NCBI RefSeq assembly: GCF_932526225.1
Contig: NC_064035.1
Coordinates: forward strand, 5,765,501 to 5,829,500
From: Nematostella vectensis
Lineage: Eukaryota; Cnidaria; Anthozoa; Actiniaria; Edwardsiidae
Direction of reading: 5' to 3'
Length of the DNA stretch: 64,000 bases
The stretch's first letter is position 1. Each line of letters opens with the position of its first letter. The notes below the pieces were generated by a model. It saw nothing but the letters and a program-made list of their open reading frames with translations, did not search any database and was not told where the DNA came from. Shown here piece by piece: positions 29,401-39,400 of the stretch. The position numbers were made by a program, and so were the translations under genes.

Positions 29401-32400
29401 AGCAACAGCGAAGCCAACGTGGATATAACCTCTGACCGCCCGCAGGCGCAAGAGTTCGCCCCAATCCACCTGACGATCGCTCCTGTGCAGGAGGCCGAGG
29501 TCGAGGCTAAGGTGGTGGTGCGCGGGCCACGAATTAGTAATTTGATTGACAAGATGAAGGAAGATGAAGAAGATGGCTACGCTGAGCTCGAGGAGGTTCA
29601 GCGGCCTGTCGGACGGAAGGTGGACGGCACCGGACACGTCTCCAGACCAAGGTGTGTAATACAACGACCTGCACAAAACACCTTTTCACTATATAAAAGA
29701 AAGTTTCGAATACTCTTCTGTTATTCAGTATTCCTTTCCTCAACCCTACCCAAATCACTATGTCTTGGCGAATAAGTTTGCAAGAAATAACCCTTCAGAT
29801 ACCCCTTTCCAGACTATAGATCCAACTTGTGATTTAAAAATATGTTGTTTTATCGTTTTGACGTCTTTCAGCCCTCTTGTCATCAGTGAAGGGATCCCGT
29901 CTTCGCAAACAGCTGAAGTATCCTCAGAACCGACCCGAGGCCCAGGCCCCCTGGAGGCCCACGCGATTGACGGCATCATGTCAGAGATGGCGGATATCTC
30001 GTAAGTGACACGACGTGATATTTGCGATTTTGGGACGCGTATATTTCGCAACATTTGATTTTCGCGTTTTGGGCAAAACCCTATTTTCGGGCTCGCATAG
30101 CTTGCATATGTTGATTGTTACCATAGTTACGATTATCTTTTGGCAGCATCCAATCAGAAGCATCTCTGAGTCACGAGACCCCAAGCACTCCACAAACTCC
30201 TCGAAGCCCAACCTCGTCCATGTCCGGTCCATTTGACAATGCTTTCGGACGAAAACGGTCCCCCTACCACTCGGACAAGGGGTATAGCTCCAATACCAGC
30301 CTGTCTTCAGAGTCATCCGAAGGTAAACCAATCTTGTATAGACATCAATGTTTAATTTTTAATTTGAGGGACTGACCATTTGATGACTGACCTAGTTAAT
30401 CCCCTTAAAAAGAAATTAAGTGAGCTGGCCGTGGAAAAAAATATTGAGTAAAAAAGCAATCAGCAACTTTCACGTCGAATTTTAAATTGTCAGTTCCTAG
30501 TTCTTGGCCATGCGGCATAATCGTCGTAGTTTTTTAACACGAGGTCGCTCTCCATAGATGTCTTCTTGGATCTGAGGACAGTCCCGGGCCTCAAGTTTGA
30601 CAAGGATAACTCTGAATTCTGGTACAAACCGAAGATCACAAGAGATCAAGGTAAAACTACTGGCTCACTCCGGTAATTTGTGATATGTAAAACGCGCTCC
30701 TTCTTATATACACGATTAACTCTTTATGAAGATCATCTACGATTATCTTTGAGCACTGATCTTTGATCTATGATCAGAATGATCCGTGATCTGTTATTTG
30801 TTATCTGTGTAATTCATGATCAATGATGCAAGATCAAAGTCACCTATTCTCTGTGCTTTGTAATCCATCAGGGCCGTAGCCAGCACGAGGCAAATGAGGC
30901 ACTCGTCTCGGTAAAATTTTGATGTTTAGTGTTTCACAATTGAAAAGTATAGGATAAAACCCCTTTTTTGTTAGATTTATCACTGGCTAGCTTTGCCTCG
31001 GTAAAATTTTGATTCTGGCTACAGGCCTACATATAATCTATAAACTACGATGCATGATCTGTTATCAAAAGGAACTGTGATCCGTGATACAAAAACCATG
31101 AATATCCATGGTCTGTTTGTGATCCATGATCTGTGACAGAATTTTTCAATGCACTGTGATCTGAAATAACTTATCTATGATCCATACGCTCATATTACAC
31201 ATGCGCTGTAATGCGTGATAGAAATCGACGCACCGTGATACGTGATCTACGATCCATGATCGTTCCTTACTAGAGTGTTTTATCTTCCCATCAGCAATCA
31301 ATGTGTTGAAGGACAAGGAGCCTGGCTTGTTCGTGGTGCGGGACAGCCAGTCCTTCCCTGGCGCGTACGGCCTGGCTGTCAAGGTGGCCATCCCCCCTCC
31401 GCATGTCCTGCAGGGGGATCTCAGTAAGCATCTTTTTACTTCCCACTCGTGTTAACCACCCACCATCCCTCCTCCCACCCACACCACCTGCCATCCCTCC
31501 TTCCACCCAACATCCCTCCTACCACCCACATCACCTGCCATCCCTTCTCCAACCCACATCACCTGCCATCCATCCTCCCACCCAACATCCCTCCTACCAC
31601 ACCACCTGCCATCCACCCACCCACACCACCTGCCATCCACCCACCCACACCACCTGCCATCCCTCCTACCACCCACACCACCTGCCATCCCTCCTCCCAC
31701 CCACACCACCTGCCATCCCTCCTCCCACCCACACCACCTGACATCCCTCCTCCCACCCACACCACCTGCCATCCCTCCTCCCACATCACCTGCCATCCCT
31801 CCTCCCACACACACCACCTGCCATCCCTCCTCCCACACACACCACCTGCCATCCCTCCTCCCACCCACACCACCTGCCATCCCTCCTACCACCCACACCA
31901 CCCGGCAAGCTTGTCCACCCCCGTTTTATAAAGTTTTGATGTCTTACGTGTTCATTTTCGAGATTATCCACCTTTTATAATGTCTTTATCAGCCAATAGT
32001 TCTTACATTTTCAGTGACAGTGCAAACTCAAATTTGGGAGAGCCCGTGCCTACGCTGACATCGTGATGCATACCTTACTTTTATTTTACAGTGTACTATG
32101 TCTTGAAGCAGACAATTATTTTAATTATGACCTATGTAAGACACCTAACTCTTGAATTACGCCTTTAGCTAAAGTCGATTTGGCAAATGAAAAGATCCGA
32201 CACTTCCTGATCGAGTCCACGAAGAAAGGGGTCAAGCTAAAGGGGTGTGACAACGAGCCAGTGTTTGGTAAGACCCAACTTTACGCTTTCATTACGTCAA
32301 GAAATGCGCTCAACTGCTTTATCTATACGGTAGCCAGTGTTTGGTAAGACCCACCTTTACGCTTTCATTACGGCAAGAAATGCGCTGAACTGCTTTATCT

Positions 32401-35400
32401 ATACGGTAGCCAGTATTTAGTAACACCCATATTTACGCTTCATTACGTCAAGAAATGCGCTAAACTGCTTTATCTATACGGTAGCCGTTTTGCGCTTGAC
32501 TACCTTATCTATACGGTAGTCGTTTCATTACGTCACACAATGCGCTTGAGTCCTTTTATCTATACGGTACCGTTGTATTACCTCACGGAATACGTTTGTT
32601 ATGGAAATGAATGAATGAAACAATTAGCATTCCCTTCTTCTTTAAAGCCCTGTGTAAAAGGCGCCAACATCAGTCAGCATTTTCTGGCAACGCCTTTCTC
32701 GGGGTTGGCCACAAGACTAGGGAATGTTGGGGAGCTACTTCTACCCCCCCCCCCCCCCCCCACGTGTGTTAGGACATCATTTTCGCCAGCAATACTGGCC
32801 CTTTGCTACACAGTGCTTGATCAGATAGATGTACTTTGAGTTTAGATCATTCGCTGTTTGTTATTCGTAGGAAGTCTAGCCGCTTTCGTGTTCCAGCACA
32901 CCATAACACCACTATCACTACCCCTGAGGCTTGTTATCCCAAATGAAGGTACGTGGGTATAATTCTGTATTCGCAAACGTTGATTGCCGGTTATTGTACT
33001 GGTTATGTAATAAAATAAATCCTAACCAAGTAATTGTTTCTCGACCCAGAACACCGAATAAGAAGCACCAGACACTTGTATTCGACTCTGTTAAAGTCTT
33101 TAACACTTGTATTCGACTCTGTTAAAGTCTTTAACACTTGTATTCGACTCTGTTAAAGTCTTTAACACTTGTATTCGACTCTGTTAAAGTCTTTAACACT
33201 TGTATTCGACTCTGTTAAAGTCTTTAACACTTGTATTCGACTCTGTTAAAGTCTTTAACACTTGTATTCGACTCTGTTAAAGTCTTTAACACTTGTATTC
33301 GACTCTGTTAAAGTCTTTAACACTTGTATTCGACTCTGTTAAAGTCTTTAACACTTGTATTCGACTCTGTTAAAGTCTTTAACACTTGTATTCGACTCTG
33401 TTAAAGTCTTTAACACTTGTATTCGACTCTGTTAAAGTCTTTAACACTTGTATTCGACTCTGTTAAAGTCTTTAACACTTGTATTCGACTCTGTTAAAGT
33501 CTTTAACACTTGTATTCGACTCTGTTAAAGTCTTTAACACTTGTATTCGACTCTGTTAAAGTCTTTAACACTTGTATTCGACTCTGTTAAAGTCTTTATT
33601 ACGTGGGTCAGGAGGTGTAACCCCAATGTTCTTCTACTTAGATTTAATGCCGGACCAGGACGATAAGCCTGATGGCCCGCACTTGCCTCTCTCACCCACC
33701 CAAGAAAGTAAGTCAAGATCAGGTTTCTGAAAACCAGGCGCTTACCCAGGATCGGCTGGGGGAGCACAGTCTAAGGCATCATATAGAAAAAGTGTAACAT
33801 TCTTTTATTCTTCTATAAGAAATTACCCCTTGATACGCCTGCAGACTATAGCGTTTTTCAACCTCTGCTTTTCTTTTGATGTACAAGAATACAATGCGCT
33901 TTCAATGCTCCCAGTGACAGCAGTGAACAAAACTCCATTCGCGTGTAAAATGAGTGAGCTGTTTCTAGCCAAGGAGGTGCTTTTCCTTAACCTTTATGTA
34001 CGCTGTTAATGTCGTGTCGTTTTTTTTAGCTATGAAGGTGATGTTTGTCGGTGAGAGTAACGTCGAGATGTTATCGGGGTCGACTGCTGTACAGCGTACC
34101 GTGGAAGATCTGCTCAAATATAAGGCCACGCCCAGATTCACTCCCGCAAGCTTCAAGGTGACCAGAGAAGGAGTCACCATTACAGACTTGGAGCGCAAGT
34201 AAGCCCCTTTAACCAAGATCCCTAGGCAGCCACACCTTTGTTATTTCCATACATATGAAGAAAAATCTTGAAAAGAAGTTTTACATGAGAACCTCAAGAA
34301 AGCTTTCCCAACCACTGGAATTGGATTCTTATAAATTGGTTCTTGGGTATCCAGGACGTCGAGGTCAATGTAACGAGGCGCGAGAACGATGAGATGGATA
34401 ACCGCTCTGCCTGCCTTGTTCTGGCTCGACCTCGCGCCTGTGACCTCGACTCCCTGGATTTCCGAGGATGTCTTCCTAGGATATTAATTAATTATTAATT
34501 AATTTGGATAGTTTTACCTTTATAGTTACCTTATTATACTTAATTTTCGCGACGTCAAAATTTCGCGATTTTGAAATGGCCGATATTTGGAGACACTTTA
34601 TTTCCGCGATTTCGCTATTTTCGTAAAAAACCAGGTCACTTTATTTTCGCGATTTTTTGACAATAAAATCAAGCAAAACTAGTGGAATTAAAATGTTTTA
34701 ATCATCCAAGCAGTGACAAAAACATGAGTGTGCTAAATTTAGTTCCACAAAAATCTATAGTTTAGAATTGTCCAACTCTACCCCTTACTGTACTATATCT
34801 ACATTAGAGGACTAAACAGACAAGATATTTCCATAAAGCATATCAAACGGGTAATATTTCATCAAGGATTTTTGTGTACTCAATTTTCGTGCATCCCAAA
34901 TTTTTGCGTCACTTTTTATCATTGTTTTTTAATCTTGAAATTCACGAAAAGTTAGTGTAATATCGTAGGCAATGGTTGCTTGCTAAAGTATGATAGGCCA
35001 ATAACTGTAAAACGTCTCAAACAATCACTCAGGTAGCATCCAATGTTTAGGTTTCAATTGTGTTGTATTGTGGAAGCATGCCAGAAGCAATGTCATTCCT
35101 TTTTATATGATCTCGTTAAAATGAGGATTTGTTGTAACAAGGATTTTCTCTTTTTGTAGAGTATTCTTTAGAAAACATTTCCCGATGACTTCAATTCTAC
35201 ACTGCGGAATAGATCCCTTGGATCAAAGGTGAGATCTCGTGGTCCTGAGTTGAGATTCTTTTGTGCTACTTCTTCCCTTAATTGTCCGCCGTATCTATAA
35301 ATCCCATCCCTCGATACATCCTGCTAAGTGATTCCATTATTCTCTATCACAGATGGGACTTGCATTTGCCTGACTACACTGGGAAGTCCAGGTGAGATAT

Positions 35401-36410
35401 CTCATGTGTACCTAAACAGGGTCACATCAGGAGAGAGTCAGTGGTTGGGGGCCAGTTTCTCTCCTTTGTTTTCTTATGTTTTTCCTACATTGCACCACTC
35501 ATTTCCTCTCAAAATTGTTTCCCATTTCGAAGACCTTCAGGCCCCTGCCTGGCACTCTTTGTTACTGACACTCTTGGGACCTCATTCTTATTGGCACCTT
35601 AGAGACTTTGTTATTACAGACACCCTCTGGACTCGTCATTATTGGCACCCTCAGGACCTCCAAGACCGGACACTCTTGTGACCATAATAAAGTCTGCAGG
35701 GGTATCTTTAAAGCTGCATTGTCACCAGTTTACTTCCGGAGGTCTGACAGAAACCTCAACCGAAAACATACCATCCGCTCTAAATTATCAATCACATACT
35801 TAAAGACACTTCCAGTAAACACACTGCTTTGAATATTTTGAAATATTTTTCACCTTTTCTGTTAAAAATCATTGGAGATTGTTACGTTATCGACTGAAAG
35901 TAAACTTCTGATAATGCGGCTTTAAAAACTTGAAGTTTAAAAAAGTGGGGTGCCAGTAATAATTAGGTGTACCCTGGAAACCAGAGCGAGGCTCTGAAAA
36001 CCCAGGGCAAACTAGGTTCCACAATAGCATGATGTCTGTAATGACAAGAAGTTTGTAAAAGTGGGGTGTCAGTTATAACTAGGTGTTCATAATAGAGGGG
36101 TGCCATAATAACTAGAAGTCTGTAAAAGCAGGGTGTCAGTTATAACAAGGTGCTGCGATAGTGAGGTATCCATAAGATGAGAGTTGAAGTAATTCTACAT
36201 TACACCTATACCTACTGCAGTAAGCTGCCAATTAAAATGTGCAAAGGTTTAATTTTATCATTTTTCTCCATTTTTAGGACGTTTGGAATGGTAGTTCGTA
36301 GAATAGGAGAAGCTGGAAATGACTGTCATTTGTTTGCTGAAGTAGATGATGATCATTCTGTCAATACAGTAATCAACTTGGTCAACAAATACATCTCTAA
36401 TCCATCCTAA
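2905..36410 (+). CDS. TNS: tensin, full-length, 33 coding exons
   Basis: Focal-adhesion scaffold that links integrin tails to actin and to phosphotyrosine proteins. Coding exons: 2905-3099, 5074-5188, 5788-5825, 6019-6072, 6219-6262, 6715-6782, 7468-7550, 7798-7848, 8478-8533, 9079-9145, 9227-9291, 10009-10092, 10364-10417, 10504-10562, 10636-10696, 10967-11039, 11416-11545, 11647-11712, 12112-12258, 27197-28450, 29006-29108, 29403-29651, 29872-30000, 30147-30322, 30558-30650, 31295-31423, 32169-32267, 32871-32948, 33642-33707, 34030-34198, 35160-35228, 35353-35391, 36278-36410. All junctions have AG/GT and matching phase; the total is 4296 nt (1431 aa plus stop). Domains: C2H2 finger aa 17-38, C1 aa 75-122, PTEN-like phosphatase about 150-330 (Cys ~256), C2 about 340-480, linker about 500-1140, SH2 about 1142-1250, PTB about 1296-1431. 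The donor of exon 14 is a weak GTTTGT. Exon 1 is the least certain part. Confidence 0.93.
4350..4540. mobile_element. MITE-like element, intron 1 of tensin
   Basis: Imperfect terminal inverted repeats: ATACTTGCCAACC at the left and the complement of ATACCTGCCAGCC at the right. The interior shares CGGGAGA-TACAGTAAATGTAT with the elements at 7261 and 7988. No coding capacity. Confidence 0.55.
5074..6072 (+). CDS. TNS: tensin exons 2-4: C1 (phorbol-ester/DAG-type) zinc domain
   Basis: Three exons encode a complete C1 signature: H-x12-C-x2-C-x10-C-x2-C-x4-H-x2-C-x7-C, from HVFKSGVF to ESMVKTKC. All eight zinc ligands are present. The second Cys-Cys gap is shorter than in protein kinase C C1 domains, so lipid binding may be atypical. 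Vertebrate tensin-2 and long tensin-1 forms carry a C1 in the same place, which supports the gene assignment. A foldback element lies in the intron between exons 2 and 3. Confidence 0.93.
5331..5494. mobile_element. foldback (hairpin) element in tensin intron 2
   Basis: Two nearly perfect inverted arms of about 75 bp are separated by a spacer of about 15 bp (CACCTCCACCTCCTG). The arms begin ATCTTGGTTTG and end with the complement, and include CTACCGTTTCATCTCTACAA. The 60-codon ORF inside is a by-product of the palindrome. Confidence 0.9.
6088..6140. repeat. dispersed 50-bp repeat, copy 1
   Basis: Shares GCTATGCACTAAATAACTCT and flanks with the copy at 9738 in another tensin intron, at roughly 90% identity by eye. 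Confidence 0.7.
6219..12258 (+). CDS. TNS: tensin exons 5-19: PTEN-like phosphatase and C2 domains
   Basis: Fifteen small exons. The phosphatase begins at [13 protein letters not shown] and continues through [12 protein letters not shown], a WPD-like loop ([11 protein letters not shown]) and the P-loop [12 protein letters not shown], split by the intron at 9146-9226. Cys ~256 and Arg ~262 of CX5R are both present. [20 protein letters not shown] leads into the C2 domain, with [35 protein letters not shown] and KVEFVF typical of the PTEN/tensin C2. The last exon of the block ends phase 1 at LDDTLP. Confidence 0.95.
7261..7442. mobile_element. MITE with CATAGCTGTCAAC termini, copy 1
   Basis: The left end CATAGCTGTCAACCTTGC and the right end GAGTTGACAGCTATG are inverted repeats of about 13 bp. 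The interior has GCGGGAGAATACAGTAAATG and ends CCTAATGCGGGAG. It is ~180 bp with no ORF and ends 25 bp before tensin exon 7. Confidence 0.75.
7988..8165. mobile_element. MITE of the same family, copy 2
   Basis: About 85% identical by eye to the copy at 7261, in the same orientation, two introns downstream. Its left terminus has decayed (TCTATCAACC) while the right GAGTTGACAGCTATGA is intact. Confidence 0.75.
9738..9790. repeat. dispersed 50-bp repeat, copy 2
   Basis: Same sequence family and orientation as 6088-6140. Confidence 0.7.
10288..10360. repeat. 30-bp x3 tandem repeat touching a splice acceptor
   Basis: Three copies of the unit containing ATCCATACTTGGTTTATCTG. The last copy runs directly into the TTTCAG acceptor of tensin exon 13 and supplies its polypyrimidine tract. 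Confidence 0.85.
15245..15335. repeat. 22-bp CACGCG-rich tandem repeat
   Basis: About four degenerate copies of a 22-bp unit (GGCCACGCGTGAGACTTGCC plus GC) lie in the giant tensin intron, followed to about 15420 by looser CACGCGTGAGA motifs. Every unit holds four or more CpG. It is non-coding on this reading. Confidence 0.7.
16103..16135 (+). CDS. candidate tensin microexon (weak)
   Basis: A 33-nt segment lies between GTTGCAG and GTACGA. It is symmetrical phase 1-1, open, and would insert 11 residues beginning GSFGTCNN in frame between exons 19 and 20. The polypyrimidine tract is poor, so chance is a real possibility. Confidence 0.2.
19332..19410 (+). CDS. TNS: candidate alternative first exon of a short tensin
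   Basis: An ATG at 19332, with an in-frame TGA upstream at 19305, opens 26 codons ([20 protein letters not shown], then QPLRPR). It ends CGAG|GTAACA in phase 1. That is the phase required by the tensin linker exon at 27197 and by the candidate cassette exon at 24650. A transcript starting here would encode a tensin lacking the zinc finger, C1, phosphatase and C2 but keeping linker, SH2 and PTB, as tensin-4 does in vertebrates. Evidence is reading frame and splice phase only. Confidence 0.4.
24650..24736 (+). CDS. TNS: candidate cassette exon of tensin (29 codons)
   Basis: The acceptor is TTTTATTGCAG and the donor GAG|GTTAGT. The 87-nt segment is symmetrical phase 1-1, with no stop in the required frame. 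It reads [20 protein letters not shown] and then TRSRNPAA. Ser/Thr/Arg-rich sequence fits the disordered tensin linker that follows. Including or skipping it keeps the main frame, so I cannot tell whether it is constitutive or alternative. Confidence 0.5.
26461..26494. repeat. 34-nt poly-G tract
   Basis: An uninterrupted run of 34 G, followed by AGGGGA, about 170 bp upstream of the TATA box at 26667. Runs this long can form G-quadruplexes and are prone to sequencing length error, so the exact count is uncertain. Confidence 0.9.
26667..26676 (+). promoter_or_regulatory. TATA box of a possible internal promoter
   Basis: TATATAAAAG is a near-consensus TATA box about 520 bp upstream of tensin linker exon 27197. 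A TSS near 26700 would be expected. A 44-codon ORF follows (26788-26922, start context AAAGATGG). I could not join it in frame to exon 27197, so it may be part of a leader or unrelated. Confidence 0.4.
27197..30322 (+). CDS. TNS: tensin exons 20-24: disordered Ser/Pro-rich linker
   Basis: The large exon 27197-28450 (418 codons) starts with [17 protein letters not shown], matching the DGSLYA motif conserved in tensins just after C2. It has a HSLDSGIQ motif and long Ser/Pro/Glu stretches. Four smaller exons follow (29006-29108, 29403-29651, 29872-30000, 30147-30322), including a PPPPPP run and many SP/TP sites that could be phosphorylated or bind SH3 or WW domains. Reading straight through the donor at 28451 adds about 77 codons, mostly from a minisatellite, before a stop. 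Confidence 0.92.
28540..28672. repeat. 31-bp minisatellite just after the exon 20 donor
   Basis: About four copies of a unit containing ATCTTATGTCACGTGGCATG, about 90 bp downstream of the donor at 28451. It stays open in the tensin frame to a TAG at about 28681, so intron retention would give tensin a repetitive His/Met/Arg-rich tail. Confidence 0.8.
30558..32948 (+). CDS. TNS: tensin exons 25-28: SH2 domain
   Basis: The block reads [14 protein letters not shown], then [19 protein letters not shown], then [20 protein letters not shown] and [20 protein letters not shown]. The FVVR motif keeps the phosphotyrosine-binding arginine, and [17 protein letters not shown] is characteristic of tensin SH2 domains. 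The domain is spread over four exons, all joined in phase 1. Minisatellites fill the introns after exons 26 and 27. Confidence 0.96.
31449..31915. repeat. 28-bp pyrimidine-rich minisatellite in an SH2 intron
   Basis: Imperfect copies of a 28-bp unit built on CCATCCCTCCTCCCACCCAC, about 16 units, start 26 bp after the donor of tensin exon 26. The strand is strongly asymmetric (C/T/A on plus, G/A/T on minus). The ORFs here, proline/histidine-rich on plus and glycine/tryptophan-rich on minus, are artefacts of the repeat. Confidence 0.9.
32257..32580. repeat. 76-bp tandem repeat that includes the exon 27 donor
   Basis: The string GCCAGTGTTTGGTAAG spans the exon/intron border at 32267 and recurs at 32333 and, mutated, at 32409 (period 76 bp). 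Shorter degenerate copies of the TTTATCTATACGGTAG part continue to about 32580. The second copy keeps an intact donor. Confidence 0.85.
33073..33598. repeat. 31-bp satellite array, about 17 near-identical copies
   Basis: The unit is ACTTGTATTCGACTCTGTTA followed by AAGTCTTTAAC. I see no substitution between copies. Each unit holds the odd palindrome GTTAAAGTCTTTAAC. The array occupies most of the intron between tensin exons 28 and 29 and ends 44 bp before the acceptor. Confidence 0.95.
33642..36410 (+). CDS. TNS: tensin exons 29-33: PTB domain and C-terminus
   Basis: After a short acidic linker exon, exon 34030-34198 opens the PTB ([20 protein letters not shown], then [14 protein letters not shown]). 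It continues with [19 protein letters not shown], then RWDLHLPDY, and ends with [17 protein letters not shown] and VNLVNKYI-like helix residues before the TAA at 36408. [14 protein letters not shown] and FG-x-V are hallmarks of the tensin PTB, which binds integrin beta tails. Confidence 0.96.
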
Positions 36411-36454
36411 CAAAATAATGGAATCATCACAGGGAAAATAGACGATTGCCTGCA

Positions 36455-36460
36455 AATAAA
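36455..36460 (+). promoter_or_regulatory. tensin polyadenylation signal
   Basis: AATAAA 45 bp after the tensin stop codon, the first canonical signal downstream. A later site could also be used. Confidence 0.6.
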
Positions 36461-39400
36461 TAGGAGTTCTCTAGTCTGTCATTGAAGGGGATTTTTTAGA
36501 ACTTCCTGAAATCAACATTTGACTTACTTGAGCTAGGAATGGTACATGAATAGTATGGCATGTTACATGCAAGAAGCTAGGATTTGCTGAGGGTTGACAA
36601 CCCTTCAGTAAGAAATTCCCCACTTTTAGGTGTGGAGGTGCCTGTGTGACCACGGCGCAGCCCCCTAAATATGTGCCTGTGTCTGAAGAAGTGGTTTATT
36701 TCTGTTGATTAGAGGTTATCTTTTTTATCAAATGTAGTGGGGGTGAATGAATATAATTCTGTTGACATAAAAATGAGGAATTCTAAAGGATAAAAAACCT
36801 GATAGAAAATTTAATCTCATGCAACTACTATATAGTCAGCTTAACATGCTTTTCATGGCGATTGTCTTATAGAGGGCACACAGAGATCCTGTTGAGGGGG
36901 GGGGCATGGAGAGCATAAATGCTCTGCATTCTCCCCTCCCCCATCCATACTGAGTCATATACTGAGGCTGTCTGCCTTATCAGCTTTCTTAGCTTCACAG
37001 CTCTCTTTGTTAAGTATTTGTCATATTCTCAAAATTGAAGTAAAGAGTTACCATCCATTGCCTAGGTGGAAGTCTATATTGCAGAAAGAAATGCCGTGTA
37101 CAGAGGCAGGGGGTGCCGTGTACAGAGGCAGGGGGATGCAGTGTACAGAGGCATAGCAGGGGGTGGGGGCAAGTGCCCCTCAAAATTTTCTTTGTCTGTA
37201 TCGTCCCCCCCCCCCAATATTTCAAGGCCTACTTAAAGCTCGTATAGGATTGGCCTAGGTTACGATATACTTATTTTGCTCTACCAACGAGGTGATAAAA
37301 TTCCATGTAAACCCAAGATTGTCATATACTCCTATGTCAATTAAGTTTGTGCCAACGAAGCAATGTATTGTAACCGGCAGTTGTTAATGGGTAACAACAT
37401 ATAAATGGCTGAATCCTGGTCTCTGAACGCCATGTGAATGCTTAGAGGCACATGAACAAAAATGCTAAGCTTTCTAAACCTATGTTTGTTATTATTTACA
37501 CTTATTTTTATTTGATACCCATAAATAACTGTGGGTTACAACACAGATTCTCCAAGTGCAACCTTTTTTGAAATAGGTGCATATCTAATTTAGTATTTTG
37601 TACATTAAAGATTTTTTCCCAGCAGAGTATTAGAATGTAAAATCAAAGTGACAGAAGACATCCATCTTACAGGATTTAATTTGTCACTATTAAAAAGGAA
37701 ATGGTTTCTATATGTAAGAAACATATATGATATTAATAAAAGGTACTGGTCATATTATGACTTGCTTGTCTTGTTATTTTCAGTCAGCCTGTCTAAATGT
37801 GGAGAGTACTTAAGGCCTGACCCTTATGGGGTCCCTAAAGTTCAGAAGAAAAGGATTAATAGTGTGGAAATTACGAAGGAGGGAGAGGAAAGAGGGGGAT
37901 GTTTGGCTTCTCATGTACCTTTTTCTAGGGAACCAACATTTTTTTATTTCTCTTTCTTGAGAAATACCAATGGGAGGGGGTAGTCCTATATAAATACAAT
38001 AGGTGAACAACCAGTAGCCGATCTAGGGGTAGGGCTTTAGTAGGTTCAAACCGCTTTTGGGCTGCCAAGGGAAAACGTGCAAAAAAAGCCATATAGAATA
38101 TTAGTCTTGGATGCACATTTTATGGATGATACAAATGTGTCTCTGGGAATTCAAAAACCAAGTGTGTAACTTAGTGCTGGTGATGCTGGCGTTCCCAAAG
38201 GTCTCACAGCAGAAGAAATAAAGTGTTGGATCCACAAGCATGCATGAAAGATTTAAATTCAGTTTTATTTGAAATGAAAAAAATCACAAAGCCTAGATAG
38301 TTATACATTTGATATATATATATATTATTATAATACAATATAGGACAAGATTATCCATGTTATGACATGATGTGACGTATATGGCCCTGTAAAAGATAAA
38401 CAAATTACATCAGTTTTGAGTGAATAATGCTTTGATAAAAAGATGGTTGCTATGTAATAAAGATCACTGAGGTAGCACCCATAAAAGGGGGGTGAGTCTG
38501 TGACTTTACAGTGTAAAAAAAAAAACACAGAAGGGTTGAATCAACCCCAGTTCAAACCCACATTAATATGTCAGAGCCCCCTCCCCCCCCCCCCCCTCAT
38601 CAAATATCCAAGTAATTCCCATGGGGCACCACTCTAGTCCCTCAAATTATCTACGATGCAAATACTTACTGGTTCACCTGCACAACACCGAGGGCATTGC
38701 ACTGTTTGTTTCTGTACCCTTGGAAACTGTTGGTGAGGTATCTGAAATGATTAAGACTCTTACAAAAATCCTATGCCTCCTCCACAGGCATCGCTTTGCC
38801 CAGAAAGCAGCAGAAAAAAAACACAGGCACTCTGGATTCCTAGGAATTTGTCGACCACAGGAATCCCGAGTCTCAGTTTCTAACGTTCAGAGACTCCTTT
38901 GTTGACCACAGGAATCCAGAGTTTCAGTTTCTAACGTTCAGAGATGGCTTGGGAGGGGGCTAGTGATGAACCTAATTCCTCTATCAAAGAAACCAGTTAC
39001 TTAATTAGACATTAACACATTGACCCCTCAACCGGCCTGTACTGGCTTTGGGAAGTACCCACAACACAAAAAATTCATAAATGCAAACTAAACACAACAA
39101 GACAAAGATACTCAGGCATCAGTCTAAGGGATAAATGGTCTTGAAGATATGCATCCAACCAAGGTGTTGGCAACTACTCTTAAGCCAAATAATAGCACAG
39201 GTTCTTTGACAAATTTCAAATAGAACAAGAAAAGAAAAGCAGAATCACCCCTCTCAATAAAACGCTCAAAATACCACACAAGGGAGAGAGATCAGCAAAC
39301 ACAGCTCAAGACACAAATAGATACATTTATTCTTGTCCTCCAGGTTCATTTCCATGGCCTCAAAACACAATGTCCACTCCTTGAAGGCTTGTAAAACCAT

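Noticed and set aside
31449..31931. Overlapping proline/histidine-rich and glycine/tryptophan-rich ORFs
   Set aside because: They are translations of a 28-bp repeat in several frames and lie between two tensin SH2 exons.
33073..33598. Possible CRISPR-like array
   Set aside because: The 31-bp units are directly adjacent with no spacers, within an animal intron; it is a minisatellite.
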